From Acidimicrobium ferrooxidans DSM 10331 (GTDB taxonomy: Bacteria > Actinomycetota > Acidimicrobiia > Acidimicrobiales > Acidimicrobiaceae), in the NCBI RefSeq assembly GCF_000023265.1, contig NC_013124.1, forward strand, positions 1,678,001 through 1,742,000: 64,000 nucleotides of DNA. Direction: 5' to 3'. This document shows, piece after piece, positions 18,486-27,735 of the stretch. The position numbers and the translations under genes were made by a program. The first letter of the stretch is position 1, and each line of letters begins with the position of its first letter. The notes beneath the pieces were generated by a model. The model was not told the origin of the DNA, ran no database searches, and saw only the letters and a list, made by a program, of their open reading frames with translations.

Positions 18486-19349
18486 GTGCGCGAGTTGGTC
18501 GTCGTCGCCGAGTTCCTCGGGTTGACGGAGGCGCACACCTCCGGGGGTTTCCTCGCCCTCGACCGTGGCCTCGCGACCAGTGCTCGACTCGTGGTGGCGG
18601 GCCCGTGGGCCCCCGAGGTCGTCCGTCGCTACCGAGGCCAGGACCTTGGTGTCACGCTGACGCTGACCTCGGCCCATCCGATCCTGCGACTCTCCCCGCT
18701 CACCGCGGCACCAACGCTGGCGAGCGGGGATGGCGGACTCCCGGTCGCGGCCGCCGACCTCGTCGAACACGCCGACGCCGAGGAGGCAGCGCTCGAGTTG
18801 CGCACCCAGCTCGAACGGGCCATCTGGTGGGGCATCAGCCCGAGCCACGTGGCACTCTTGGACGAGGGGATCCTGCGCCGCGCCGACCTGTTCGACGTGG
18901 TCGCCTCGCTCGCCGAGGAGTACGGTCTCGTCCTTCGCCTCACGCCGAGCGCCGACGAGGCACACCTCGGCTACGACGCCTGGGGGATCGCTCGCGACCG
19001 CGGCATCCGCACCATCGACGCCGCGATCCCCGTCGACCCGGCGACGCTGACCGACGCGGGCGCCCTGCTGGATCTCGTCCGCTCGAGTGCCCACGCCCTC
19101 CCAGAGGGCATCAGCGAGCTCGGCCTCCCACTCGCGATCGACAGTCCCGAGCTCGCGGCCTGGGTCGCGAGCGGCGGTGCCGCCCCGGCCCCCGTCCGGC
19201 TCCTCGAGCACATCGAACGCCTCTGGGGGGCACTCGAGCAGCGCTCCATCCACCGGACGAGCTACCGCGACCTCAGTCGCCGAGTCGATCGAAGTCCGTC
19301 CGACGGGCGAGCTCCTGCTCAAGGGTTCGGTACGCCGGCGACGCCGTAA
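18486..19349 (+). CDS. ChbG/YdjC-like protein lacking the metal-site residues
   Basis: The 287-residue protein follows the YdjC/ChbG carbohydrate deacetylase fold. It has a first strand and turn equivalent to ADDFG, a LVVAGPWAPE segment, the VxLTLT strand, and a SPSHVALLDEG segment where the family has PTHxDxHxG. The metal ligands are replaced: the Asp pair reads AEFLG, the His of VHLTLT is Thr (GVTLTLT), and the HxDxH segment reads HVALLDEG. Deacetylase activity is therefore doubtful. It starts eight bases after ftsH, and its 3' end overlaps the SCP2 gene by 77 bp in opposite orientation. Confidence 0.65.
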   Translation: MRELVVVAEFLGLTEAHTSGGFLALDRGLATSARLVVAGPWAPEVVRRYRGQDLGVTLTLTSAHPILRLSPLTAAPTLASGDGGLPVAAADLVEHADAEEAALELRTQLERAIWWGISPSHVALLDEGILRRADLFDVVASLAEEYGLVLRLTPSADEAHLGYDAWGIARDRGIRTIDAAIPVDPATLTDAGALLDLVRSSAHALPEGISELGLPLAIDSPELAAWVASGGAAPAPVRLLEHIERLWGALEQRSIHRTSYRDLSRRVDRSPSDGRAPAQGFGTPATP

Positions 19350-19668
19350 TGGGCAGCAGAGCCACGAGCAGATCGAGGTTGCCCTCGACCTCCAGGCGCC
19401 CTTCGAGAAACGCCGTCGTCGGATCGAGCTCTCCCCGCTGCATCGCACGCGCGATCTCGACGTCCACCGTGATCGAGACGTCCGGGTTCGGGTGCTCGCC
19501 AAGCCCGGCGTCGGCGAGCTGCCCGTCCTCGATCACCCAGTAGTACGGACGCTCGACGTCGGCAAGCACGTAGTACTGCACCACGCCGTTCGCACCCTCC
19601 TGGCGAGGCATCGCCGCACCGAGTTCCTTCGTATCGGCGACCCACGCGCTCGAGAGCCATGCCCCCAT
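19273..19668 (-). CDS. SCP2 sterol-transfer-like protein
   Basis: The 131-residue protein contains YYWVIEDGQLADAG, PDVSITVDVEIARAMQRGEL and TTAFLEGRLEVEGNLDL, the core of the SCP2 lipid-binding fold, in which DPTTAF...GRLxxxGN is typical. Such single-domain proteins bind hydrophobic ligands in a pocket; the ligand is unknown. The ATG at 19668 has GAGGAG six bases upstream. It follows mca by 10 bp on the same strand and overlaps the ChbG-like gene tail to tail. Confidence 0.82.
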   Translation of the reverse strand: MGAWLSSAWVADTKELGAAMPRQEGANGVVQYYVLADVERPYYWVIEDGQLADAGLGEHPNPDVSITVDVEIARAMQRGELDPTTAFLEGRLEVEGNLDLLVALLPITASPAYRTLEQELARRTDFDRLGD

Positions 19669-19678
19669 CACATCCTCC

Positions 19679-20572
19679 TCACCATCGGGTCTCGAGGCTC
19701 GCCGGCTCCAGCAGCAGATCGGCGAAGAGATCGTCCACCACGACGCCGGCTGGCTGACCGACGATGTGGTAGTCGTCCGTCGGCCACAGCTCCTCCAGCT
19801 CCGAAGCCCCCAGCGCGAACCACCACGGCGATGCCGGGTCCACCTGCGATGCGTGGGCACGGAGCGCCTCGTGGGCACGCTCGATGAAGCCGGTGACGTC
19901 GACACGCGCCCCGACGAGCTCGTCCTGGCCCGGGCGATCCGTGCGAGCCCAAGGAACCTCGATCCCCCGTGCCCGAAGCGCCTCGGCAATGCGGACGGAG
20001 CGCTCCCGGACCCACAGTGACCACGCCCACCGCGGCACTCGCCACGGTGGGCCGAGCTCCGGCAACACCGTGGGCTCTGGCGCCAAGGCGAGCGCGAGGC
20101 GCGTCGCTTCGAAGACACGGAGATGGTCCGGGTGCGGATAGCCCGCCTGGTCCTCGGGATAGGAGATGACGACGTGAGGTCGCACGCGCCTGAACGTGGC
20201 GATCAAGCCACGCGCCGCCTCAAGCAGTGGCACCGAACCGAAGGCGCGTGGATGACGCGCCGTGGGAGAGCCCGGCATCCCGGAGTCGCGAAACCCAAGG
20301 CGCACGATCTCGGCATAGCCCGCGATGGCCGCCGCCTTGTCGAGCTCCTCACGCCGCATCCGTGCCATGCGCTCCGGCCGCTCCGTCGCGAGCTGAGGGT
20401 TCAGGTACGAACCCTCCTCGCCCCCGGTCGCCGTCACGAGCACACAGTGGACACCGGCATCGGCGTAGCGCGCGATAGTGGCCGCACCCTTCGACGCTTC
20501 GTCATCGGGATGAGCATGCACCGTCACCAGGCGGAACGTTGCGATTTGGCGCGCCGACGTCTGGGAACTCAC
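19679..20572 (-). CDS. mca: Mycothiol S-conjugate amidase
   Basis: The 297-residue zinc amidase of the PIG-L family has HAHPDDE at residues 19-25, SKGAATIARY, TATGGEEGSYLNP and the second zinc motif YPHPDH near 145-150. The SKGA and GGEEG wording and the length fit Mca, which cleaves mycothiol-toxin adducts to mercapturic acids, better than MshB. Its presence implies mycothiol and hence an actinobacterial host. The GTG at 20572 is preceded by TAGGCT with six bases between and no ribosome site. Confidence 0.88.
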   Translation of the reverse strand: MSSQTSARQIATFRLVTVHAHPDDEASKGAATIARYADAGVHCVLVTATGGEEGSYLNPQLATERPERMARMRREELDKAAAIAGYAEIVRLGFRDSGMPGSPTARHPRAFGSVPLLEAARGLIATFRRVRPHVVISYPEDQAGYPHPDHLRVFEATRLALALAPEPTVLPELGPPWRVPRWAWSLWVRERSVRIAEALRARGIEVPWARTDRPGQDELVGARVDVTGFIERAHEALRAHASQVDPASPWWFALGASELEELWPTDDYHIVGQPAGVVVDDLFADLLLEPASLETRW

Positions 20573-20578
20573 GCCGCC

Positions 20579-20584
20579 AGCCTA
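20579..20584 (-). promoter_or_regulatory. -10 hexamer TAGGCT, leaderless start of mca
   Basis: On the minus strand TAGGCT, six bases, then GTG 20572. Confidence 0.5.
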
Positions 20585-20626
20585 CCGAGGAACCACTCCT
20601 CCAGGGCGCCGTGCTGCCCTCGAGGC

Positions 20627-21658
20627 TTACGCCGGCACCAGCGTCACCGACCCGCTCACGCTCACGGTGCCGACGCCAGGTCGACCGGCGATCGCAGCAT
20701 CGAGGACCCGAGCGAGCCCCACGCGCGTCGGCGTTGCGCCAAGGGCGTGGATCGCCCCGACCATGTTCAGCCCGACCACAACGCCGAGGGTCGCTGCACG
20801 AGTTCCCCCTGCGCGTGCGGACAAGGTGGCGACGAGCGGTGCCCACGACGGTGGCAGCGTCGTCGGCACATCGCTCACGACCGAGAGGCGTCGAGGATCA
20901 ATCCCGGCGCTCACCGCCAGCCATGCGCCGTCTCTGGCGGGGGCGAGCATCGCGCCGACGACAACGACGGCCTTCGGTGTCACGCCAGCCTGGACGAGAT
21001 CGTGCAGCACGGTCGCGTCGGCGACAAGATCGTCGCCGACGACAAGCGTGGCGCCCGGATTCGCGCGCACGGCACTCGCGAGCGACATCGAGCTCTCGCC
21101 GATCGCGTCACGCACGCCCGCCGGCAGCACGGTCATCGTCGTCCCAGGAGGGAGCCACAGCAACGGGCGCGCGCCCAGCGAGCCGTCGTGCATGAGCACC
21201 TGGAGCTGCGCAGCGAGGGGTGGCAGCCAGCCTCCAGAGACGATCGGGAAGGACGATGATGCCCCGATACGTGACGCCACCGTTGCAACCGTGCTCGTCG
21301 CTGGCCCGAGACTCGCGCCGACGACGGTGAACGCGTCCACCGTCGTCAGCGCATCGCGGGTCTCGATGGCCGCTGCACTCGACGTAGCTGGCACCGTCTC
21401 CGCGATGAGGTCGATGCGGCGACCTGCGACGCCACCGTGCTCGTTCGCCCACGTGAGCGCCTCGTCGATGCCACGGCGATAGGAGGCAGCGCCAATGCTC
21501 CACGGAGACTGAGTGGCCGTCACCGTCGCCACTGCGACAGAGCTCGCGGTCACGCCAGGTGCGCTCGCCGCCGGGAGCGGCGTCGACACCTGCGTACTCG
21601 TGCACGCCGCAGCAACGAGGCCGAGGGCACAGGGGACGACGAGATGACGACGGCGCAT
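20627..21658 (-). CDS. Periplasmic-binding-protein-like lipoprotein
   Basis: The 343-residue protein has a signal peptide with lipobox AAAC (Cys at about residue 19). A body follows with SYRRGIDEALTWANEHGGVAG and later FTVVGASLGP, the layout of type 1 periplasmic binding proteins of the branched-chain amino-acid (LivJ) class. No permease or ATPase genes are near, so it may serve a distant ABC transporter or act as a sensor. The 3' gap to mca is 54 bp. A TAGCAT hexamer lies eight bases before the ATG. Confidence 0.7.
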   Translation of the reverse strand: MRRRHLVVPCALGLVAAACTSTQVSTPLPAASAPGVTASSVAVATVTATQSPWSIGAASYRRGIDEALTWANEHGGVAGRRIDLIAETVPATSSAAAIETRDALTTVDAFTVVGASLGPATSTVATVASRIGASSSFPIVSGGWLPPLAAQLQVLMHDGSLGARPLLWLPPGTTMTVLPAGVRDAIGESSMSLASAVRANPGATLVVGDDLVADATVLHDLVQAGVTPKAVVVVGAMLAPARDGAWLAVSAGIDPRRLSVVSDVPTTLPPSWAPLVATLSARAGGTRAATLGVVVGLNMVGAIHALGATPTRVGLARVLDAAIAGRPGVGTVSVSGSVTLVPA

Positions 21659-21681
21659 CGCGCCTCATGCTATCGAGCGCC

Positions 21682-24600
21682 CTACTGGAAGTCCCTGGAG
21701 CCAAGGGCGATGGCCTCAGGAAGGCTCACGATCCGATCAGCGACCACGGTCACGACGGTCCCGGCCCGCTCGATCACGCCGTCGACCAGCACCGCGCTGT
21801 GGAGTGCCTGCGATCGATCGCGACGCCAGAGCCACGGCTTGACCAACACGTTGACGAGGCCCGTCTCATCTTCGAGGTTCATGAAGACGATGCCACGCGC
21901 CGTACCAGGGCGCTGGCGATGCGTCACCGTACCGGCCACGCGAACCCGCCGACCATGGCGCTGGCTCGCCAGCTGATCGGCGCGCACGACGCCAAGTGTC
22001 GACAACCGCTCCCGAACGAACGCCATCGGGTGGTCCCCGACCAGCAGGCCGAGCGCGTCGACTTCCAGCGCTGCCCGCTCACGAGGGTCGAGGGCAGGGA
22101 AGACGGGCTCGCTCGAGGGAAACCCGAGGCCATCGAGCATCCGATGCCGACGTGCCAGCTCGTCGGCGAACCAGATGGCGCGCTGCCCCGACGGCTCGAG
22201 TGCACGCAGGGCACCAGCGCCAGCGAGACGGCGAATCTGCTCGGGCGTGAGTTCGACCCGCTGGACGAGATCGAGGAGCGAGTCGAACGGACGCATCGCG
22301 ACGATGCTCGACGCCGTCGCCGCTGCGATCCCTCGAACGGCGTCGAGACCGAGCGCAAGGAGCTGCTCGCCATCGCGTACGACGACGTCGGCGCGTGCGC
22401 TCGACCGCGTCACATCCGGACCGAGGACCCCAACACCATGACGCCGCGCATCGCGTACGAGTGTCTGCGGCGACCAGAACCCCATGGGCTGAGCTCGGAG
22501 CAGCCCGGCGTAGAACGCCGCCGGGTAGTGGACCTTGAACCATGCACTCACGTAGACCAGCCACGCGAACGACGCCGCGTGGCTCTCGGGAAACCCGAAG
22601 TTCGCGAACGCCTCGAGCTGCGTGACGACCTGCTCGCGCGCGGCCGGATCCACGCCTCGAGCGGCCATGCCCGCCATGAGCCGGTCGTGGAGCCGTGCCA
22701 TGCGCGCGCTGGAGCGCTTCGCCCCCATCGCCTGGCGCAGCTCGTCAGCCTCGGCAGCACTGAAACCCGCGACGTCCATCGCGAGCTGCATCAGCTGCTC
22801 CTGGAACAGCGGCACACCGAGGGTCTTTGCGAGTGCTCGCTCAGCGAGCGGGTGCGGATAGACCACTGGCTCCTCACCGGCTCGGCGACGCAGGTAGGGA
22901 TGGACCGACCCACCTTGAATCGGACCGGGGCGAATGAGCGCGACCTCCACGACGAGGTCGTAGAACCGGCTGGGACGCAGCCGTGGGAGTGTCGCCATCT
23001 GCGCACGCGACTCGACCTGGAACACACCCACCGAGTCAGCACGAGCAAGCATCTCGTAGACCGCCGGATCCTGTTCCAGCGTGGCGATGTCGACCTCGAC
23101 GCCGACGCGCTCGCGCACGAGATCGACCATCTCGTGGATCGCCTCGAGCATGCCCAACCCGAGGAGATCGAACTTCACGAGACCCATGCGCGCGCAGTCA
23201 TCCTTGTCCCACTGGAGCACGCTGCGACCCTCGGCCCGTGCCCATTCCGTCGGACACACGTCCACGATGGGGCGATCACACAGGACCATCCCGCCCACGT
23301 GGACCCCGAGGTGCCGAGGAGCGCCCTCGAGGACGCTCGCCACCTCAGCAATCACCGCAGGGACCTCGAGCAACGGGCGACCCGCGCCGTCACGTTCCGC
23401 GAGTGAGCGCGCGACCGAACCTCGGTGCTCGACCCCCTTCGACCACGCCGCGAGCGTGGCCTGGTCGACACCGAAGACCCGCGCGCTGTCGCGCAGTGCC
23501 GACCGAGCACGGTACGTGATCACGCTGGCGACCTGCGCCGCACGCGCTCGTCCATAGCGGGTATAGACGTACTGGATGACCTCTTCACGACGACGGCTCT
23601 CGATGTCGACGTCGATGTCGGGAGGACCGTCTCGCTCGGGCGAGAGGAACCGCTCGAAGAGCAGACCGAGCGCCACCGGATCGACGTTCGTGATCCCGAG
23701 TGCGTAGCACACCGCCGAGTTCGCCGCCGAGCCGCGCCCTTGGCAGTAGATGCCCTCTCGCACGCAAAAGTCCACGATGTCAGTGACGACGAGGAAGTAG
23801 CCGGCAAAACCGAGCGAGCGGATCACGTCGAGCTCGTGGTCGATCTGCTCCCACGCACCGGGGATCCGCGGCGCAGCTCTCGGACCGTAGCGCCTCGGTG
23901 CCCGCTCGGCCACGAGCGCGACGAGGGCCTCGTCATCGTCGACGCCCATCGCGACGACGTCACGAGGCAGGCCAGGGGCCACCAGATCGACGTTGAAGGC
24001 GCACCGAGCGGCCAGCTCGACGGCGGCGTCGACCACGCCGGGATAGCGGCCGAACCGCGCTCGCAACGCGCGCGCTGGCCGCAGCACCGGCGGCCCTGCG
24101 CCTGGGAGGTAGCCATCGAGCTCTCCGAGGGTGCGCCGTGCACGGATCGCAGCGGCAACTACGGCGGCTCGCTGGGTTCGCACGTCGATCGCGTGCACAG
24201 CCTGGGTCGCCACCACCGGCAGGCCGTGGTGCGCACCGATCGCCGCGAGGACGTCGTTGCGGACCGTGTCGGCAGGGTCGAGGGTGTCGACGAGTTCCAA
24301 CACCAACGCATCGCCGAAGCGCTCCCACAGCGAGCGCACACTGCGCTCCGCGGCGCTCGGCCCAGCGTGCGCGAGCGCACGCCCCGGAGGGCTCTTGCGC
24401 CACCCCGCGAGCACGAACCACCCACCTGATGGGGCCGCCTCAGCGAGGTCGTCGATCGTGAGATCGAAGCGTCCCTTCTCGCCGGTACGCATGTGACCGG
24501 TCGCGATGACACGCGACAGCGCTCGATAGCCCTCTGGCGAGGCTGCGAGGACCACGAGGTGCTCCCCTTCCGGGTCGGTCGCGCCAGCTCGAGGCGTCGT

Positions 24601-24819
24601 CGTCGCCAACGTAAGTTCGGCACCGACGAGTGGGACGACCCCCACACGGCGAGCCGCCTCGAGGAAGCGGGGTACTCCGTAGAGACCGTTGTGATCGGTC
24701 AGCGCGAGCGCACGGTAACCCGCGACCGCCGCGGCCTCGACGAGATCCTCTGGATCGACGACGCCGTCGAGGAAGCTGAACGACGAATGGGCATGGAGTT
24801 CGACGACCGCCTCGCTCAC
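21682..24819 (-). CDS. dnaE2: Error-prone DNA polymerase III alpha, DnaE2
   Basis: The protein is about 1045 residues from GTG 24819. The PHP domain (ELHAHSSFSFLDG) is N-terminal. The polymerase core has CQGRGSAANSAVCYALG and the metal-binding Asp motif PDIDVDIE. A C-terminal OB region (RVRVAGTVTHRQRPGTA) follows. The short, beta-clamp-motif-poor C-terminus and the linkage to imuA'/imuB mark it as DnaE2 rather than the replicative form, which is at 49456. It performs translesion synthesis in SOS mutagenesis. The start overlaps the imuB stop as GTGA, so translation is probably coupled. Upstream in-frame starts would lie inside imuB. Confidence 0.95.
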   Translation of the reverse strand: MSEAVVELHAHSSFSFLDGVVDPEDLVEAAAVAGYRALALTDHNGLYGVPRFLEAARRVGVVPLVGAELTLATTTPRAGATDPEGEHLVVLAASPEGYRALSRVIATGHMRTGEKGRFDLTIDDLAEAAPSGGWFVLAGWRKSPPGRALAHAGPSAAERSVRSLWERFGDALVLELVDTLDPADTVRNDVLAAIGAHHGLPVVATQAVHAIDVRTQRAAVVAAAIRARRTLGELDGYLPGAGPPVLRPARALRARFGRYPGVVDAAVELAARCAFNVDLVAPGLPRDVVAMGVDDDEALVALVAERAPRRYGPRAAPRIPGAWEQIDHELDVIRSLGFAGYFLVVTDIVDFCVREGIYCQGRGSAANSAVCYALGITNVDPVALGLLFERFLSPERDGPPDIDVDIESRRREEVIQYVYTRYGRARAAQVASVITYRARSALRDSARVFGVDQATLAAWSKGVEHRGSVARSLAERDGAGRPLLEVPAVIAEVASVLEGAPRHLGVHVGGMVLCDRPIVDVCPTEWARAEGRSVLQWDKDDCARMGLVKFDLLGLGMLEAIHEMVDLVRERVGVEVDIATLEQDPAVYEMLARADSVGVFQVESRAQMATLPRLRPSRFYDLVVEVALIRPGPIQGGSVHPYLRRRAGEEPVVYPHPLAERALAKTLGVPLFQEQLMQLAMDVAGFSAAEADELRQAMGAKRSSARMARLHDRLMAGMAARGVDPAAREQVVTQLEAFANFGFPESHAASFAWLVYVSAWFKVHYPAAFYAGLLRAQPMGFWSPQTLVRDARRHGVGVLGPDVTRSSARADVVVRDGEQLLALGLDAVRGIAAATASSIVAMRPFDSLLDLVQRVELTPEQIRRLAGAGALRALEPSGQRAIWFADELARRHRMLDGLGFPSSEPVFPALDPRERAALEVDALGLLVGDHPMAFVRERLSTLGVVRADQLASQRHGRRVRVAGTVTHRQRPGTARGIVFMNLEDETGLVNVLVKPWLWRRDRSQALHSAVLVDGVIERAGTVVTVVADRIVSLPEAIALGSRDFQ

Positions 24820-26369
24820 TCGTAGCTCCCCTCGAGCCACCATCGCCCGTGCTCCCGTCGAACCCAGCACCACCGCCGCTCGGTCGCGAGCACGAGTCGG
24901 GCGTAGCGAGCACGACGGCGCTCCCACCACCGCTCGCGCACCACCCACGGCCCATGAGCCGCCTCGATGCGCTCAGGACCCTCTCCGTCGTCGAGCACCG
25001 CCGGTGGAGCGCTCAAGACGCCATCACGATCGACCTCGACGGCCATACCATGCGCATCGAGCAGCACGACGGCCTGGAGGCGCTCCGGAACCCGCGTCGG
25101 CGTGAGTCCCGGAACATGGCCAGGCCACGGGGCGCCAGTTCCGACCCTGTCGTCGACGACCGGCCAAACCCCGGTCCAGGACACCCAAGGACGTCGATCG
25201 GCGAACCCGCGACCCACCGGTCCCGGACCTGCGACCCGAACCGCCTCCGGTCCATAGCGCTGCTGGAGCACGTGAAATGCCTGACGTACGGCCTGACGTC
25301 GCGCGCCAGGCACGCCATCGAGGGAGAGCTGCGGGGGTTGTGGCACACTCCACGCAAGGATCTCCACGCCGACGCGTACCGGTCGCCCCCGAGCACCCTC
25401 GGCGCGATCGCTCAGCGCACGCACCGATTCGAGGATCTCCGCCGCCGTCCCTCCGACCGGGCGCTCGACGACCCGCTCGAGCGCCACGGCTCCCTCGAGG
25501 TCGACGAAGGAGCGCCATCGGGCAGGCGCGACGTCTGCGTGCTCGGCGAGCACGAGATCGAGCGCCCCACGGAGGCGAAACCGCACGCTCTGGGCATCCT
25601 CGCCTTCCTCGACGTCGATCGCCACCGCGTCCGGCTCGAGTGGAGGGGTGCGCACGAGCGGAAGATCGGCTTCCAGTCGCACGAGTCGGTGCCAGCGCAG
25701 GCCACGGTCTCCGAAGCGAGCGGCCACCGCAGCCGTGTCGATGCGCTGGAAGCCACCGACGCGACGCACGCCGACGTCACGAAGCGGACCAGCGAGCCAC
25801 CGGGGCAGCAGCTCGACCGGCTGGGCAGCGAACCACGCCCGCGAGCCCACCTCGGCCCCGCCTCCATCCGTCGTGGCGCCAGCGACGGTGGCGATGAGTG
25901 CGCCCGCGATCGAAGCACCCAGCGCCACTCGAGTCGGCACGGTGCCGTCGAGGGCTGCCCGCACGCGCTCGACGAGTGCGTACTCGGTCCCGTAGAAGCG
26001 GCGGGCGGCACGCGCTTCGATCGCAAAGGCCCCACGCACGCCTGCCACCTGACCCACGCCCGGCGAGACGCTCCAGAGTGCCCGGTGCACGCGGGCCAAC
26101 CAACGTGCCTCTGCGATCGGATCGACCGCGACCACCCGGCCATCACCGAGGCGGGCACGCACCATGGGGGCACGTGCCCCGAGGGGGATCCCAGCAGCTC
26201 GAGCACGGGACCCGACGGCGACGACCCGATCGCGACGATCGACGACGACGTCGACCGCATCAGCACCACCATGTGCGATGAGCTCGAGATCCTCGATCCA
26301 CGCAACGACCCCTGGCCGCGCAGCGACCAGCTCGATGCCGTCGAGGTCGATCTCGTCGAGGTCGATCAA
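24816..26369 (-). CDS. imuB: ImuB, non-catalytic Y-family polymerase homologue
   Basis: The 517-residue protein has the Y-family little-finger and thumb layout but lacks the catalytic acidic residues, as is usual for ImuB. It acts as the adapter linking DnaE2 to the sliding clamp. Recognisable are AVGSRARAAGIPLGARAP and RRFYGTEYALVERVRAAL, then a long C-terminal region. The TTG start at 26369 forms a TTGA overlap with the imuA' stop, which would couple translation. The frame stays open further upstream inside imuA', but that part has no family similarity. Confidence 0.85.
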   Translation of the reverse strand: MIDLDEIDLDGIELVAARPGVVAWIEDLELIAHGGADAVDVVVDRRDRVVAVGSRARAAGIPLGARAPMVRARLGDGRVVAVDPIAEARWLARVHRALWSVSPGVGQVAGVRGAFAIEARAARRFYGTEYALVERVRAALDGTVPTRVALGASIAGALIATVAGATTDGGGAEVGSRAWFAAQPVELLPRWLAGPLRDVGVRRVGGFQRIDTAAVAARFGDRGLRWHRLVRLEADLPLVRTPPLEPDAVAIDVEEGEDAQSVRFRLRGALDLVLAEHADVAPARWRSFVDLEGAVALERVVERPVGGTAAEILESVRALSDRAEGARGRPVRVGVEILAWSVPQPPQLSLDGVPGARRQAVRQAFHVLQQRYGPEAVRVAGPGPVGRGFADRRPWVSWTGVWPVVDDRVGTGAPWPGHVPGLTPTRVPERLQAVVLLDAHGMAVEVDRDGVLSAPPAVLDDGEGPERIEAAHGPWVVRERWWERRRARYARLVLATERRWCWVRREHGRWWLEGSYE

Positions 26370-26953
26370 CCCGCCACCTCGACGGCCGTGGGCGTCGTCG
26401 TCACCAGCGACGAACGACGCAAGCTGACGCGCACCTCGCGCGGCAGGCCAGACTCCTCGGCGACCGTCATCGAGGCGACCTCGAGCGCACGGATCGATCC
26501 CGCTGCGGCCAGCACGCGGTGGCGCTCGCGACTGCACGCGCGTTCCAGCACCACAACGATCCCTCGTCGGCGGCGCACACGCCCGAGAATGCGCGGCCAC
26601 CGGACGTCGACAACCCGATCGGAGACGACGAGCACGTCGACCACCTCTGCAAGGTTGGACGCCACGACCGCCAGCTGCGCTGTCGGCACCGACACCTGTG
26701 CCACGTGTGTGAGCGACCACCCAGCCGCTTCGAGCGCGGCGGCTGGCAGGTCCTCGAGACCGAGCAGCGCCACCGCCCTGCCCTGATGAGTACTCGGCGC
26801 GATCGCCTCGAGTGCACCCCAACGCGCACCCGGGCCGCCGTGCATCACCAGCGCGGTTCCAGGCGGGACGCCGTCCCCGAGGCACTGGCCCGCCGAGCCG
26901 CCCAGCTCGAGTCGCTGGTCTACCAGCTGCCCAGCAGACAGGAAGGAGGTCAC
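26366..26953 (-). CDS. imuA': ImuA'-like RecA-fold protein
   Basis: The 195-residue protein is shaped like a reduced RecA core: a GTALVMHGGPGARWGALEAI nucleotide-loop-like segment, the hydrophobic strand VDVLVVSDRVVDV and a second strand GIVVVLERAC. It opens the imuA'-imuB-dnaE2 cassette, in which ImuA' interacts with ImuB. Identification rests on position as much as on sequence, because the family is very divergent. GTG 26953 is six bases after a TAAAAT hexamer, and a LexA-type palindrome abuts that hexamer. Confidence 0.75.
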   Translation of the reverse strand: MTSFLSAGQLVDQRLELGGSAGQCLGDGVPPGTALVMHGGPGARWGALEAIAPSTHQGRAVALLGLEDLPAAALEAAGWSLTHVAQVSVPTAQLAVVASNLAEVVDVLVVSDRVVDVRWPRILGRVRRRRGIVVVLERACSRERHRVLAAAGSIRALEVASMTVAEESGLPREVRVSLRRSSLVTTTPTAVEVAG

Positions 26954-26959
26954 ATCGTG

Positions 26960-26965
26960 ATTTTA
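26960..26965 (-). promoter_or_regulatory. -10 hexamer TAAAAT, leaderless start of imuA'
   Basis: On the minus strand TAAAAT, six bases, then GTG 26953. The LexA-type site begins at the next base upstream. Confidence 0.6.
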
Positions 26966-26977
26966 GAACATTTGTTC
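26966..26977 (-). promoter_or_regulatory. LexA/SOS box GAACAAATGTTC
   Basis: GAACAAATGTTC is a perfect match to GAAC-N4-GTTC, the SOS operator core of Gram-positive and actinobacterial LexA. It touches the -10 of imuA', so bound LexA would block polymerase directly. It sits six bases past the gntR stop. Confidence 0.82.
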
Positions 26978-26982
26978 GTTCA

Positions 26983-27735
26983 TCACGACGGCTCCCCCTC
27001 CATGCGCCCCCACTGCGCGATGAAGTGGATCCGCTCGGGAAGCAGCAGCGACCGCCGATACTCGACCGGTCGCGCCCCGGCGAACGTGCGCCGCTCGACC
27101 AGCAAGAGCGCTTGACCGACCTCGACACCGAGGAGACGAGCCACCTCGCCGTCAGCGTTGACGGCCGAGACCTCGTCCATCCCCGCCGACACGTGCACGC
27201 CGGCGTGCTGCTCCAAGATCTCGTAGATCGATCCCTGCTGGAGCTTGGCCTCGAGCAACACCTCGCCCTCGGGGAGCACGACGCTCGCCTCCTCGAGTGC
27301 GACGACGTCCTCTTCGACGCCCCGGAGGCGCCGGACCACGACGAACGACTGCGCAGGGATCTCCAGGCGCTCCGCAGCCCGAGCATCGTCGCGCACCTCG
27401 ACACTCAGCAGCGTCGCGACCTCCTTGCCCACGTCGGCAAGGCGCGCCGCCAGCGAGAATCGCTGCTGCTGGTACCCCTCGAACTGCCTCCTGGGCACTA
27501 CGAAGGTACCTCGTCCCTGGCGAGCGTCGAGGTAGCCCTCCATGCGCAGCTGACGGATCGCCTCGCGAACGGTCGCGCGCGACACCCCGAAGGCATCGCG
27601 CAATTCGGGCTCGGAGGGGAGACGATGGCGCACCCGACCATCGTCGATCGCCGAGCGCAGCTCATCGGCGAGCTGCACCCACAGCGGCACCGGCGACCCC
27701 GGATCGAGACGAGCCGGCTGTAGTCGGTCAGTCAC
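26983..27735 (-). CDS. GntR/HutC-type transcriptional regulator
   Basis: The protein has a winged-helix domain (LPSEPELRDAFGVSRATV with REAIRQLRMEGYL, about residues 40-75) and a C-terminal UTRA effector domain, so it belongs to the HutC subfamily. It probably senses a sugar phosphate, amino-acid derivative or similar metabolite. GTG 27735 is preferred over ATG 27747 because an upstream 24-codon frame ends there in a GTGA overlap. No obvious metabolic target gene is adjacent; the next gene downstream is the SOS cassette, which has its own promoter. Confidence 0.88.
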   Translation of the reverse strand: MTDRLQPARLDPGSPVPLWVQLADELRSAIDDGRVRHRLPSEPELRDAFGVSRATVREAIRQLRMEGYLDARQGRGTFVVPRRQFEGYQQQRFSLAARLADVGKEVATLLSVEVRDDARAAERLEIPAQSFVVVRRLRGVEEDVVALEEASVVLPEGEVLLEAKLQQGSIYEILEQHAGVHVSAGMDEVSAVNADGEVARLLGVEVGQALLLVERRTFAGARPVEYRRSLLLPERIHFIAQWGRMEGEPS

